DNA of 64,000 bases from Citrobacter koseri ATCC BAA-895 (GCF_000018045.1 NC_009792.1:1178001-1242000), one strand, 5' to 3'; positions 43,251 through 52,267 are shown, counted from the stretch's first letter. Notes: generated by a model not told the origin, from the letters alone. A program made the numbers and translations.

Positions 43251-45039
43251 TCCTGCGGATAACCTGGCCTGGCGCGTCAACTGGCGCCAGCTTATCTCCA
43301 GCGTTGGCAGTCAGGCCAGGATGCTGCGACGCAGTATGCTGGCGCTGTTGCTGGCGGCATTCATGCAGGGGATCGCCTTTGCCTGTCTTTATCCGATCAT
43401 TGATGCGCTGTTACGGGGAGACGCGCCGCAACTTCTTAACTGGGCTATGGCCTTCAGCGTCGCCGCAATTGTGACGCTGGTGCTACGCTGGTATGGCCTG
43501 GGCTTTGAATACCGTGGTCATCTGGCGCAGGCCACCCATGAGTTGCGCCTGCGACTTGGCGAGCAGTTACGCCGCGTGCCGCTGGAGAAGCTCCAGCGCG
43601 GCAGGGCGGGTGAAATGAACGCCTTGCTGCTGGGCAGCGTGGATGAAAACCTCAATTATGTTATTGCGATAGCCAATATTTTGCTGCTCACCATTGTCAC
43701 GCCGCTGACGGCGTCGCTGGCGACATTGTGGATAGACTGGCGGCTGGGGCTGGTGATGTTGCTGATCTTCCCTCTGCTGGTGCCGTTTTATTACTGGCGC
43801 CGCCCGGCGATGCGGCGACAAATGCAGACGCTGGGGGAAGCGCACCAGCGTCTGAGCGGCGATATCGTTGAATTTGCTCAGGGGATGATGGTATTGCGCA
43901 CCTGCGGCAGCGATGCCGATAAAAGCCGGGCGCTGCTGGCGCATTTCAATGCGCTGGAAAACTTACAGACCCGCACTCACCGTCAGGGCGCTGGCGCGAC
44001 GATGCTGATCGCCAGCGTCGTGGAGTTGGGCCTACAGGTGGTGGTGTTATCCGGGATCGTCTGGGTAGTGACGGGCACTCTGAACCTCGCCTTTTTGATT
44101 GCCGCCGTCGCGATGATTATGCGCTTCGCAGAACCGATGGCGATGTTTATCAGCTACACCTCGGTTGTGGAACTGATCGCCAGCGCCCTGCAACGGATTG
44201 AGCAGTTTATGGCGATAGCACCGCTTCCCGTCGCAGAGCAAAGCGAGATGCCGGAACGTTACGATATCCGCTTTGACAACGTCAGCTATCGCTACGAAGA
44301 AGGCGACGGCCACGCGCTTAATCATGTTTCTTTGACGTTCCCGGCAGCCAGTATGAGCGCGCTGGTGGGTGCCTCCGGCGCAGGCAAAACTACGGTCACC
44401 AAACTGTTAATGCGCTATGCCGATCCGCAGCAAGGGCAGATTTCTATTGGCGGCGTCGATATTCGCCGCCTGACGCCGGAACAGCTCAATAGCCTGATTT
44501 CTGTTGTTTTCCAGGATGTCTGGCTGTTTGATGACACGCTGCTGGCGAATATCCGTATCGCGCGCCCACAGGCGACGCGGCAGGAGGTAGAAGAGGCCGC
44601 CCGCGCGGCGCAGTGCCTTGAGTTTATTTCCCGTCTTCCGCAAGGCTGGCTGACGCCAATGGGAGAGATGGGCGGCCAGCTATCGGGCGGCGAGCGCCAG
44701 CGGATTTCCATTGCCAGAGCGTTATTGAAAAACGCGCCGGTCGTCATTCTCGATGAACCGACTGCCGCGCTGGATATTGAAAGCGAGCTGGCGGTGCAAA
44801 AAGCGATCGATAACCTGGTTCACAACCGGACGGTGATTATCATCGCTCACCGTTTATCCACCATCGCCGGGGCCGGAAACATTCTGGTGATAGAAGAGGG
44901 ACAGGTGGTTGAGCAGGGTACTCATGCGCAATTGCTCTCACATCATGGACGTTATCAGGCGCTGTGGCAGGCGCAAATGGCCGCGCGCGTGTGGCGCGAC
45001 GACGGGGTTTCCGCGTCTGGAGAGTGGGTGCATGAGTGA
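43237..45039 (+). CDS. ybtQ: ABC transporter permease/ATPase for ferric yersiniabactin
   Basis: The product is 600 aa from the ATG at 43237, within the end of ybtP; an in-frame ATG nine codons upstream is less likely because 43237 gives the known YbtQ start (MKDNNPADN). It has the same architecture as YbtP: six-helix membrane domain, then Walker A GASGAGKTT, signature QLSGGERQRISIARALL and Walker B VVILDEPTAALD. It forms the heterodimeric importer with YbtP. ybtX starts inside its last codons. Confidence 0.96.
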   Translation: MKDNNPADNLAWRVNWRQLISSVGSQARMLRRSMLALLLAAFMQGIAFACLYPIIDALLRGDAPQLLNWAMAFSVAAIVTLVLRWYGLGFEYRGHLAQATHELRLRLGEQLRRVPLEKLQRGRAGEMNALLLGSVDENLNYVIAIANILLLTIVTPLTASLATLWIDWRLGLVMLLIFPLLVPFYYWRRPAMRRQMQTLGEAHQRLSGDIVEFAQGMMVLRTCGSDADKSRALLAHFNALENLQTRTHRQGAGATMLIASVVELGLQVVVLSGIVWVVTGTLNLAFLIAAVAMIMRFAEPMAMFISYTSVVELIASALQRIEQFMAIAPLPVAEQSEMPERYDIRFDNVSYRYEEGDGHALNHVSLTFPAASMSALVGASGAGKTTVTKLLMRYADPQQGQISIGGVDIRRLTPEQLNSLISVVFQDVWLFDDTLLANIRIARPQATRQEVEEAARAAQCLEFISRLPQGWLTPMGEMGGQLSGGERQRISIARALLKNAPVVILDEPTAALDIESELAVQKAIDNLVHNRTVIIIAHRLSTIAGAGNILVIEEGQVVEQGTHAQLLSHHGRYQALWQAQMAARVWRDDGVSASGEWVHE

Positions 45040-46312
45040 TGTTCAGTCGAATGTGAAACCGCTGACGTTGACGACCGGGCGGGTGATTTTTGCTATTGCC
45101 GGCGTCTATGTGACGCAGAGTCTGGTATCGGCGCTGTCTATGCAGTCCTTACCCGCGCTGGTGCGCGCTGCTGGCGGATCGCTGGCGCTTGCCGGTGCGA
45201 CAACCCTGTTCATGCTGCCCTGGGCGCTGAAGTTTATTTGGGCGCCGTGGATCGAACGCTGGCGGCTTCCGCCCGGTAGCCAGGAACGCCGTTCGCGGAT
45301 GTTAATCCTGCGTGGTCAGGTCGCGCTAGCGGCGATCCTGATGATTGCCGCAGCGATTGGCTGGTTTGGGCGAGAAGGAGGATTTCCCGATACGCAAATC
45401 GTCGCGTTATTTGTTCTGTTTATGGTGGCAGGCACGGTCGCTTCCACCATTGATATCGCCAGCGACGGCTTTTGCGTCGATCAACTGACTCGCGCGGGTT
45501 ACGGCTGGGGAAACAGCGTGCAGGTCGGCGGCAGCTATCTGGGAATGATGTGCGGCGGCGGGGTGTTCCTGATGTTGTCGGCAGCATCCGGCTGGCCTGT
45601 CGCCATGCTGATGATGGCGATGCTGATTATGGCGCTGTCATTCCCGCTGTGGCGCATTACGGAGCCGACGCGAACAGCGCCTATCCCGCATGTTCCGGCG
45701 TTAGGTTATGCGCTAAGGAGGAAGCAGGCGCGCCTGGGCTTACTGCTGGTATTAATGCTGAATTCAGGCATGCGGTTTGTGCTGCCTCTTCTGGCGCCGC
45801 TGTTGTTGGATCATGGGTTGAGCATGTCTGCGTTGGGCGCGCTGTTCAGCGGCGGCAATATTGCAGCGGGCATAGCAGGAACGCTGGCCGGCGGATTACT
45901 GATGAAATACACCTCACCCGGCAGAGCGCTGTTGACGGCTTATGGCGTCCAGGGGATCGCGCTGCTGGCGGTGGTGATGACGTTCATGATGGCGCCGGGT
46001 CATCTGTTGCTGCCGATTCTCCAGTGTCTGGTCATTGTCCAGTCCATTTCGCTGGCCTGCGCGCTGGTCTGTCTTTACGCCACGCTGATGTCGCTTTCAT
46101 CGCCTTTGCAGGCCGGTGTCGACTTCACCCTCTTTCAATGTACTGACGCGGCAATCGCCATCCTGGCTGGTGTTATCGGCGGCGTTGTTGCTCAACATTT
46201 TGGCTATGCGGCCTGCTTCCTGTTTGCCGGGGTATTCACGTTGCTGGCGGCGTGGGTTGCTTATATCCGGCTGCATTCGGCAAGAGAACTGATGACAAGC
46301 GCAATTGATTGA
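45032..46312 (+). CDS. ybtX: MFS transporter of the yersiniabactin cluster
   Basis: The product is 426 aa from the ATG at 45032, overlapping the ybtQ stop by 8 nt; the open frame extends upstream inside ybtQ but has no ribosome site. It has about twelve hydrophobic segments and the MFS layout (LPWALKFIWAPWIERWRLPP between segments 2 and 3). It resembles the AmpG-like permeases. In Yersinia it is not needed for iron uptake by yersiniabactin but has been tied to zinc acquisition. The gap to ybtS is 27 nt. Confidence 0.93.
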   Translation: MSDVQSNVKPLTLTTGRVIFAIAGVYVTQSLVSALSMQSLPALVRAAGGSLALAGATTLFMLPWALKFIWAPWIERWRLPPGSQERRSRMLILRGQVALAAILMIAAAIGWFGREGGFPDTQIVALFVLFMVAGTVASTIDIASDGFCVDQLTRAGYGWGNSVQVGGSYLGMMCGGGVFLMLSAASGWPVAMLMMAMLIMALSFPLWRITEPTRTAPIPHVPALGYALRRKQARLGLLLVLMLNSGMRFVLPLLAPLLLDHGLSMSALGALFSGGNIAAGIAGTLAGGLLMKYTSPGRALLTAYGVQGIALLAVVMTFMMAPGHLLLPILQCLVIVQSISLACALVCLYATLMSLSSPLQAGVDFTLFQCTDAAIAILAGVIGGVVAQHFGYAACFLFAGVFTLLAAWVAYIRLHSARELMTSAID

Positions 46313-46339
46313 TCCGGGAATAACACAGAGAGGTAAGGG

Positions 46340-47656
46340 ATGAAAATCAGTGAATTTTTACACCTGGCGTTACCAGAGGAACAATGGCTGCCGACGATTT
46401 CTGGCGTTTTACGCCAGTTCGCAGAAGAAGAGTGTTATGTCTATGAGCGTCAACCCTGTTGGTATTTAGGCAAAGGGTGCCAGGCACGGTTGCACATTAA
46501 TGCCGATGGAACGCAGGCGACATTTATTGATGATGCCGGGGAGCAAAAATGGGCGGTGGATTCCATTGCCGACTGCGCGCGTCGTTTTATGGCGCATCCT
46601 CAGGTGAAAGGACGTCGGGTATATGGACAGGTCGGGTTCAACTTTGCGGCGCATGCGCGGGGGATTGCCTTTAACGCCGGGGAGTGGCCGCTGCTGACGT
46701 TAACCGTTCCCCGTGAAGAACTTATTTTTGAAAAGGGAAATGTCACCGTTTATGCGGACTCCGCCGACGGGTGCCGACGTCTGTGCGAGTGGGTAAAAGA
46801 GGCCGGTACAACGACGCAGAACGCACCACTGGCGGTGGATACCGCCCTCAATGGTGAGGCGTATAAACAACAGGTTGTACGCGCCGTTGCGGAGATCCGC
46901 CGTGGCGAGTATGTCAAAGTGATTGTCTCGCGCGCCATTCCCCTGCCATCGCGGATTGATATGCCTGCCACGCTGTTATACGGTCGGCAGGCAAACACGC
47001 CTGTGCGCTCGTTTATGTTCCGTCAGGAAGGACGCGAAGCGCTGGGCTTTAGCCCGGAACTGGTGATGTCAGTGACGGGCAATAAAGTGGTCACTGAACC
47101 GCTTGCGGGCACCCGCGATCGCATGGGAAACCCGGAGCATAATAAGGCGAAAGAGGCAGAACTGCTGCACGACAGTAAAGAGGTGCTTGAGCATATCCTT
47201 TCTGTCAAAGAAGCTATTGCTGAACTGGAGGCCGTTTGCCAGCCGGGCAGCGTGGTGGTTGAAGATTTAATGTCGGTTCGCCAGCGCGGCAGCGTTCAGC
47301 ATCTGGGGTCTGGCGTGAGCGGTCAGCTTGCGGAAAACAAGGATGCCTGGGATGCGTTTACTGTATTGTTTCCGTCGATTACCGCCTCAGGCATCCCTAA
47401 AAACGCTGCTCTGAACGCGATTATGCAAATTGAGAATACGCCGCGAGAGCTTTATTCCGGCGCAATTCTGCTGCTGGACGATACGCGCTTCGATGCGGCG
47501 CTGGTCCTGCGTTCCGTATTTCAGGACAGCCAGCGCAGCTGGATACAGGCGGGGGCGGGAATCATCGCGCAATCTACGCCGGAACGCGAACTGACGGAAA
47601 CCCGGGAGAAATTAGCGAGCATTGCGCCCTATTTAATAGCGGCAGAGCAGGGGTAG
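46340..47656 (+). CDS. ybtS: Salicylate synthase
   Basis: The product is 438 aa. YbtS converts chorismate through isochorismate to salicylate, the starter of yersiniabactin. It belongs to the chorismate-binding (MST) family: EALGFSPELVMSVTGNKVVT, PLAGTRDRMGNPEHNKAKEA and the C-terminal VFQDSQRSWIQAGAGIIAQS with the usual active-site residues. AGAGAGGTAAGG precedes the ATG. Last gene of the ybtPQXS operon; in the classical island the integrase gene would follow, but here it does not. Confidence 0.96.
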   Translation: MKISEFLHLALPEEQWLPTISGVLRQFAEEECYVYERQPCWYLGKGCQARLHINADGTQATFIDDAGEQKWAVDSIADCARRFMAHPQVKGRRVYGQVGFNFAAHARGIAFNAGEWPLLTLTVPREELIFEKGNVTVYADSADGCRRLCEWVKEAGTTTQNAPLAVDTALNGEAYKQQVVRAVAEIRRGEYVKVIVSRAIPLPSRIDMPATLLYGRQANTPVRSFMFRQEGREALGFSPELVMSVTGNKVVTEPLAGTRDRMGNPEHNKAKEAELLHDSKEVLEHILSVKEAIAELEAVCQPGSVVVEDLMSVRQRGSVQHLGSGVSGQLAENKDAWDAFTVLFPSITASGIPKNAALNAIMQIENTPRELYSGAILLLDDTRFDAALVLRSVFQDSQRSWIQAGAGIIAQSTPERELTETREKLASIAPYLIAAEQG

Positions 47657-47721
47657 TCGGGTGAGATTGCCCGTCCAGGCAGTCAGCGGCTGGTTATTAA
47701 TGTGAAGTGCAGCGTTATGAA

Positions 47722-47778
47722 AAAAATCCACGCTTTGGCGTGGATTTTTGTTATTCGTGAAAGGTGACTCTTTCACGA
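47722..47778 (+). terminator. Terminator of ybtS, with a second hairpin
   Basis: A 12-bp stem, AAAAATCCACGC / GCGTGGATTTTT (47722-47749), forms a bidirectional terminator. A second stem, CGTGAAAG / CTTTCACG, follows at 47756-47778. The 303-bp stretch 47657-47959 holds nothing else I can identify. The first stem is nearly identical to that at 50396-50423. Confidence 0.8.
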
Positions 47779-47959
47779 AGATACGTTATGGGTCAAAAGC
47801 TCAGATCCCTGAAAACCACAATTCCCTTGAGCGAACATTTAACCATGCCAACATTGAAGGGAGTTCGCTAACCATTATCAACGGGGATGGCCGGATATCT
47901 TAGATTGACTCATACTCGGTTCTGAATTCTCTGCTAGCGTTGATAATTTGTAGTTTCCA

Positions 47960-48877
47960 TTATCCGTAAAAATAACTAGATAGTTCGACCGGGAACTGCT
48001 TTCCCAGAGTAATGACCTGGGTAAGGTTAGCTGCTTCATTTAGCTCTCCCGCAAGCATTCGAAAGCTATTATCAAAGCGATGTATCTTAGCTGCTGTCAA
48101 ACCATATCGCTTCTCGCAGGTTTTAACAAACTCTTTTATCCCGACTAACAGTTTTTCGCTGACGGGTTTTATTTCTAGATGACTTTCTGAAGAGTCATCA
48201 ATTTCAAAGGAAAATTGATGGGCTGCCTCATTTCTTAAATTTTTCAAAAGCCAGACTATATTAATAAGTTTCATCTTGAGTAGCTTGTTATTTCTGCAAA
48301 ATACTATTTTCTCATTAAATGTCATTTCATCAATGGACCCGGTTACTGACAGTCCACTATTAATTATTATTTTGTACAACATTCCTTCTACATATGTAGC
48401 ATGAGAAATTATATCTGAGCGGCATTCGAAATGATCAATACCAGCATGATGAGGGCGTGTTTTTATTTTGTTAAATTCGTCACCAATCGAGTTTCCCGGC
48501 AGTGTGATGCGGATGAAATGAGGGAATCGCAGGTTATCGAGATTGAGTTTCTCTCTCAAATTTAGCTGAAAAGAAAGCCCGTAATGCTCAGAATATTGTG
48601 CTATAGCAAAGTTATTTGTAATAACATCCCAAAATCGTGAAAAAGGATATTTTAGAATTAATTTAGTACCGCTGTCATCGTTTTTATAAATCGTGTCGCC
48701 ATCAATCGAGGTCCAGTAAAGCCGTTCGACCAAGAGAAAAACTTCTTCGGGTAAAAGGGGGCAGGATGCAACAACTTCTTCTGTGCCAGAGAATGTTGCC
48801 TGAAAGAGCGTCTCGATGTAGCCTGACCTGGAGTCATCTATATAACCCTTAAGGTAATAATTTCCTGGAATCCCCAT
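47960..48877 (-). CDS. Hypothetical protein with HEPN-like motif
   Basis: The product is 305 aa, AT-rich and not a family I can name. GAGGG lies 5-6 nt before the ATG at 48877. The C-terminal half has MKLINIVWLLKNLRNEAAHQ; the RNEAAH part is the R-x4-H motif of HEPN domains, in a helix as expected. HEPN proteins are often RNases in toxin-antitoxin or phage-defence systems, but MltR-like and DUF4145-like members are not nucleases. The N-terminal half (SGYIETLFQATFSG and onwards) is unassigned. It is divergent from the Shedu-like gene across 357 bp, so a joint defence role is possible but unproven. Confidence 0.55.
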   Translation of the reverse strand: MGIPGNYYLKGYIDDSRSGYIETLFQATFSGTEEVVASCPLLPEEVFLLVERLYWTSIDGDTIYKNDDSGTKLILKYPFSRFWDVITNNFAIAQYSEHYGLSFQLNLREKLNLDNLRFPHFIRITLPGNSIGDEFNKIKTRPHHAGIDHFECRSDIISHATYVEGMLYKIIINSGLSVTGSIDEMTFNEKIVFCRNNKLLKMKLINIVWLLKNLRNEAAHQFSFEIDDSSESHLEIKPVSEKLLVGIKEFVKTCEKRYGLTAAKIHRFDNSFRMLAGELNEAANLTQVITLGKQFPVELSSYFYG

Positions 48878-48968
48878 AGGACCCTCACTTGCATAGTGCT
48901 TCTTAATGATTCGGATTAGATATATCTTACCTGTGTTACTTGGTTGATCAACTTTTTCCTATTGGTCA

Positions 48969-49205
48969 ATGATGAGTAAAGCTTCCGTTCATGAACACCC
49001 ATTTCGGGCAGATTTATGTTTAGTGCAAAGGGCAATGATGAGTCGACAGCGGCTGAGCGCAGCTGGCGACCAGATGTTGTCGCTCATTGCGGAGAATCTT
49101 CACTCAAAAACGGTGAGTGGAAATCTACTGACAAAATCGTATGATGCAGGTAAAGATACTCGAATATGCTGTACGCATCTGCAAGATGCGCGTCAGGATA
49201 AATAA
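48969..49205 (+). CDS. Small ORF before the Shedu-like gene (doubtful)
   Basis: This ORF would encode 78 aa. It ends 29 nt before the Shedu-like start and runs in the same direction, but there is no clear ribosome site before its ATGATG and no recognisable domain. It could be a real leader gene or chance. Most of the 357-bp interval 48878-49234 is covered by it; promoters of both flanking genes must also be here. Confidence 0.25.
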   Translation: MMSKASVHEHPFRADLCLVQRAMMSRQRLSAAGDQMLSLIAENLHSKTVSGNLLTKSYDAGKDTRICCTHLQDARQDK

Positions 49206-49234
49206 AATACACTGCTAAAGTTGAGGTTGTGCTA

Positions 49235-50215
49235 ATGGAATTTGAGGCGGAAAAAGTAACCTTTGAGAGAAAGGTAAGACGTTATCTCTCCGCTAGCGTG
49301 AAGCGGCAGGTAGCTATATTGAGCGGCTATCGATGCTCGTTTCCAGGTTGTGATCAAAACCTCATGCTTCAGGACTCATCATTTATTGGGGAAATAGCTT
49401 CGATTGAAGCCATTCACTCTCACGGGCCAAGATACAACCCTTCTACAAATGCAGACCAACTACTTCAAACAGAAAACTATCTTCTGTTGTGCCCGAATCA
49501 TCATGCGATTATTGACAGGCAGCCGGAAATATATTCGGCTGAGTGGCTAAGAAAGGCCAGGAAAGAACATTTAAATAAAATATCAGAAATAGTGTCTGCC
49601 TCTAAGTGTGTAGCAGAGGTCAAGCTGGATGAGCAGGTCGAAATCTCTTTAGAGGAAGCAATAGGTGTCTGGAAAGTAAATCGTGAAAATGCATCCGAGG
49701 AATTCTGGCAAACTCTTCTACAAAAATGTCCTGCTGTATTATCACAGATATTTCCACAAAGTATGTTTCAGTTAGGCAGTAAATGCTATGTTGGTGGAAA
49801 ATCAATAAACAATTCGGGTGGTAATCTTGTCGACTTTATCTACGCAAGCAGGCTGACTGGAAATATAGTATTGGTCGAAATAAAGACCCCAAAGACGATA
49901 TTACTGGGGAGAAGATATAGAACTAATGCCTATTCAATTAGCGAAGAACTATCTGGGGCGTTTGTTCAGGTGTTAAATTATAAAGACCAATTAATGAAGG
50001 AATATTTCAAACTAAGTGAAGGTAACGGAGGTGATTCATTTTCGGCATTCAATCCTAAATGCTTAATTGTTATTGGTACACTTGAGTCGGAGCTTAAAAA
50101 TAATAGTCAATACAAATCATTTGAGCTATTCAGAAATAGTATGACAAACGTTGAGATTGTCACTTATGACGAGCTATTTCAAAAGGCTCAAGACATTCTG
50201 GATATGATCAAATAA
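49235..50215 (+). CDS. sduA: Shedu-type defence nuclease (DUF4263) with N-terminal HNH domain
   Basis: The product is 326 aa from the ATG at 49235 (TTGAGGT 7 nt upstream; a GTG at 49229 is possible). Residues about 20-115 are an HNH/zinc domain: GYRCSFPGCDQNLM, IEAIHSHGPRYNP and NYLLLCPNHHAIID. The C-terminal part is the Shedu PD-(D/E)xK core: EEFWQTLLQKCPAVLSQIF, YVGGKSINNSGGNLVDFIY (Asp about 200), LVEIKTPKTILLGRRYR (Glu and Lys about 215 and 217), SISEELSGAFVQVLNYKDQL and NVEIVTYDELF. Shedu is a single-gene anti-phage system, and versions with added N-terminal sensor domains are known. The AT-rich composition and the position beside the HPI suggest recent acquisition. Confidence 0.85.
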   Translation: MEFEAEKVTFERKVRRYLSASVKRQVAILSGYRCSFPGCDQNLMLQDSSFIGEIASIEAIHSHGPRYNPSTNADQLLQTENYLLLCPNHHAIIDRQPEIYSAEWLRKARKEHLNKISEIVSASKCVAEVKLDEQVEISLEEAIGVWKVNRENASEEFWQTLLQKCPAVLSQIFPQSMFQLGSKCYVGGKSINNSGGNLVDFIYASRLTGNIVLVEIKTPKTILLGRRYRTNAYSISEELSGAFVQVLNYKDQLMKEYFKLSEGNGGDSFSAFNPKCLIVIGTLESELKNNSQYKSFELFRNSMTNVEIVTYDELFQKAQDILDMIK

Positions 50216-50395
50216 CATGTAATATCGTTTTTAGCCGACTTCCGCCTGTCATTGCGGACAAGAAGCCTCATACAAAGGATAATTTATAACTACAACCACT
50301 TAAGGCGTCTACAAAATGGGTGGCTATTCAGATTATACCACCGCTATACTCAGTTCCGATCGCGCTTCCATGATATCAACGGATACGCTTTAAAT

Positions 50396-50423
50396 AAAAA
50401 ATCCACGCAATTGCGTGGATTTT
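50396..50423. terminator. Bidirectional terminator between the Shedu-like gene and ychF
   Basis: The stem AAAAATCCACGCAA / TTGCGTGGATTTT is almost perfect with A- and T-runs on both sides, so it works for both converging genes. It shares its stem with the ybtS terminator at 47722-47749. The stretch 50216-50474 otherwise looks empty. Confidence 0.85.
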
Positions 50424-50474
50424 ATGGGTTTTTGTGGACTTTACGAGGTTTATTGAAACCTCATAAGGCAACAA

Positions 50475-51566
50475 TTAGACGTTGAACAAGAAGTTCATCA
50501 CATCGCCGTCTTTAACGATGTAGTCTTTGCCTTCCGCACGCATCTTACCGGCTTCTTTCGCGCCTTGTTCACCTTTGTACGTGATGAAGTCGTCGAAAGC
50601 GATGGTCTGTGCACGAATAAAGCCTTTCTCAAAATCGGTGTGAATTTTACCCGCAGCCTGCGGTGCGGTTGCGCCGACAGGAATCGTCCACGCGCGTACT
50701 TCTTTCACACCAGCGGTAAAATAAGTTTGCAGATTCAGCAGCTTGTAGCCAGCGCGAATTACGCGGTTGAGACCCGGTTCTTCAATACCCAGCTCAGCCA
50801 TAAACTCGTCACGGTCAGCATCGTCGAGTTCTGCGATGTCGGCCTCGATAGCGGCACAAACCGGAACCACGACAGAGCCTTCTGCATCGGCAATGGCGCG
50901 AACCTGATCCAGGTACGGGTTATTTTCGAAGCCATCTTCGTTGACGTTAGCGATATACATGGTCGGCTTCAGCGTCAGGAAGCTCAGATAGCGGATCGCC
51001 GCTTTATCTTCGTCTGTCAGATCCAGTGAGCGCAGCATGCCGGCGTTTTCCAGGTGCGGCAGGCATTTTTCCAGCGCGGCCAGCTCAGCTTTCGCGTCCT
51101 TATCGCCGCCTTTGGCTTTCTTCTGCACGCGGTGAATGGCGCGTTCACAGGTATCAAGGTCGGACAGCGCCAGCTCGGTGTTGATAACGTCAATATCTTC
51201 CGCCGGGTTTACTTTCCCCGCAACGTGGATGATGTTGTCGTTTTCAAAGCAGCGTACTACGTGACCAATCGCTTCGGTTTCACGGATGTTTGTCAGGAAC
51301 TGGTTACCCAGGCCTTCGCCTTTCGACGCGCCTTTTACCAGACCGGCAATGTCGACGAACTCCATGGTGGTAGGGAGAATGCGCTGCGGCTTGACAATCT
51401 CAGCCAGTTTGTCCAGACGCGGATCGGGCATCGGCACTACACCGGTATTTGGCTCGATGGTGCAGAACGGGAAGTTTGCCGCTTCAATACCGGCTTTAGT
51501 CAGGGCGTTGAACAGGGTGGATTTCCCGACGTTGGGCAAACCAACGATACCGCATTTGAATCCCAT
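50475..51566 (-). CDS. ychF: Redox-responsive OBG-type ATPase YchF
   Basis: The product is 363 aa, the E. coli length. It has the Obg-family G1 motif GLPNVGKSTLFNAL, switch region and G3 MEFVDIAGLVKGASKGEGLG, and a C-terminal TGS-like domain (TYFTAGVKEVRAWTIP). YchF binds ATP rather than GTP and associates with ribosomes. The start ATG at 51566 follows AGGTGATTTAA. It lies downstream of pth, as in E. coli, with 116 nt between. Confidence 0.97.
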   Translation of the reverse strand: MGFKCGIVGLPNVGKSTLFNALTKAGIEAANFPFCTIEPNTGVVPMPDPRLDKLAEIVKPQRILPTTMEFVDIAGLVKGASKGEGLGNQFLTNIRETEAIGHVVRCFENDNIIHVAGKVNPAEDIDVINTELALSDLDTCERAIHRVQKKAKGGDKDAKAELAALEKCLPHLENAGMLRSLDLTDEDKAAIRYLSFLTLKPTMYIANVNEDGFENNPYLDQVRAIADAEGSVVVPVCAAIEADIAELDDADRDEFMAELGIEEPGLNRVIRAGYKLLNLQTYFTAGVKEVRAWTIPVGATAPQAAGKIHTDFEKGFIRAQTIAFDDFITYKGEQGAKEAGKMRAEGKDYIVKDGDVMNFLFNV

Positions 51567-51682
51567 GATTTAAATCACCTTAATATCTTGATAATCAACC
51601 TGTTGCAGAAAACAGATTGTAGAAAAGTAAACAACTTTGCCTATTATACACAGCGCGCGGCAAAAATGCCGCACATCACTGC

Positions 51683-52267
51683 TTATTGTGCTTTAAAGGC
51701 ATGTAATCGGTTCGTCGCTTTGGTTAACCCTTCTTTGAACCAGACTTCAGTACAACGTGCCGCTTCGTCAATGGCGTCGTCAATTAACTTTTGTTCCGAC
51801 ACTGGCGGTTTACCCAGAACAAAACCGACAACTTTATTTTTATCGCCCGGATGACCAATTCCGACACGTAAGCGATGAAAGTTAGGGTTATTACCCAGTT
51901 TGTTGATGATATCTTTCAGGCCATTATGACCACCGTGTCCGCCGCCTAACTTAAATTTCGCGACGCCAGGGGGGAGATCCAGTTCGTCGTGGGCAACCAG
52001 AATCTCATCGGGCATGATGCGGTAAAAACTGGCCATCGCGCCGACGGCTTTACCGCTCAGATTCATAAACGTGGTCGGCACCAGCAGGCGAACATCTTCC
52101 CCTTCGAGGGTCACTCTGGAGGTGTAACCGAAGAATTTCGGCTCTTCACGCAGAGGCGCGCGTAGTCGCTCTGCCAGTAAATCGACGTACCATGCGCCCG
52201 CATTATGGCGTGTCGCCGCGTATTCTGCGCCGGGGTTCGCCAGGCCGACAATCAATTTAATCGTCAC
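51683..52267 (-). CDS. pth: Peptidyl-tRNA hydrolase
   Basis: The product is 194 aa. It frees tRNA from dropped-off peptidyl-tRNA and is essential. The family motif IVGLANPGAEYAATRHNAGA carries the catalytic His (21). The other conserved parts are FMNLSGKAVG, VAHDELDLPPG and GGGHGGHNGLKDI. It is transcribed divergently from ychH and followed by ychF. Confidence 0.98.
   Translation of the reverse strand: MTIKLIVGLANPGAEYAATRHNAGAWYVDLLAERLRAPLREEPKFFGYTSRVTLEGEDVRLLVPTTFMNLSGKAVGAMASFYRIMPDEILVAHDELDLPPGVAKFKLGGGHGGHNGLKDIINKLGNNPNFHRLRVGIGHPGDKNKVVGFVLGKPPVSEQKLIDDAIDEAARCTEVWFKEGLTKATNRLHAFKAQ

Larger units (their letters stand above)
18815..47656. mobile_element. Yersiniabactin core of the high-pathogenicity island (no integrase seen)
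   Basis: All eleven core genes are present, intact and in the order known from Yersinia and E. coli HPI: ybtS, ybtX, ybtQ, ybtP, ybtA, irp2, irp1, ybtU, ybtT, ybtE, fyuA. The cluster is richer in GC than the flanking AT-rich insert. The integrase next to ybtS and the asn tRNA attachment site of the classical island are not in the window. The cluster stands between the small acetyltransferase genes and a Shedu-like gene next to ychF, so it has either been moved or lost its mobility genes. Borders given are the outer gene ends; true junctions were not located. Confidence 0.85.

Noticed and set aside
50252..50485. 77-aa frame between the Shedu-like gene and ychF
   Set aside because: It runs through the bidirectional terminator into the 3' end of ychF, so it is very unlikely to be a gene.
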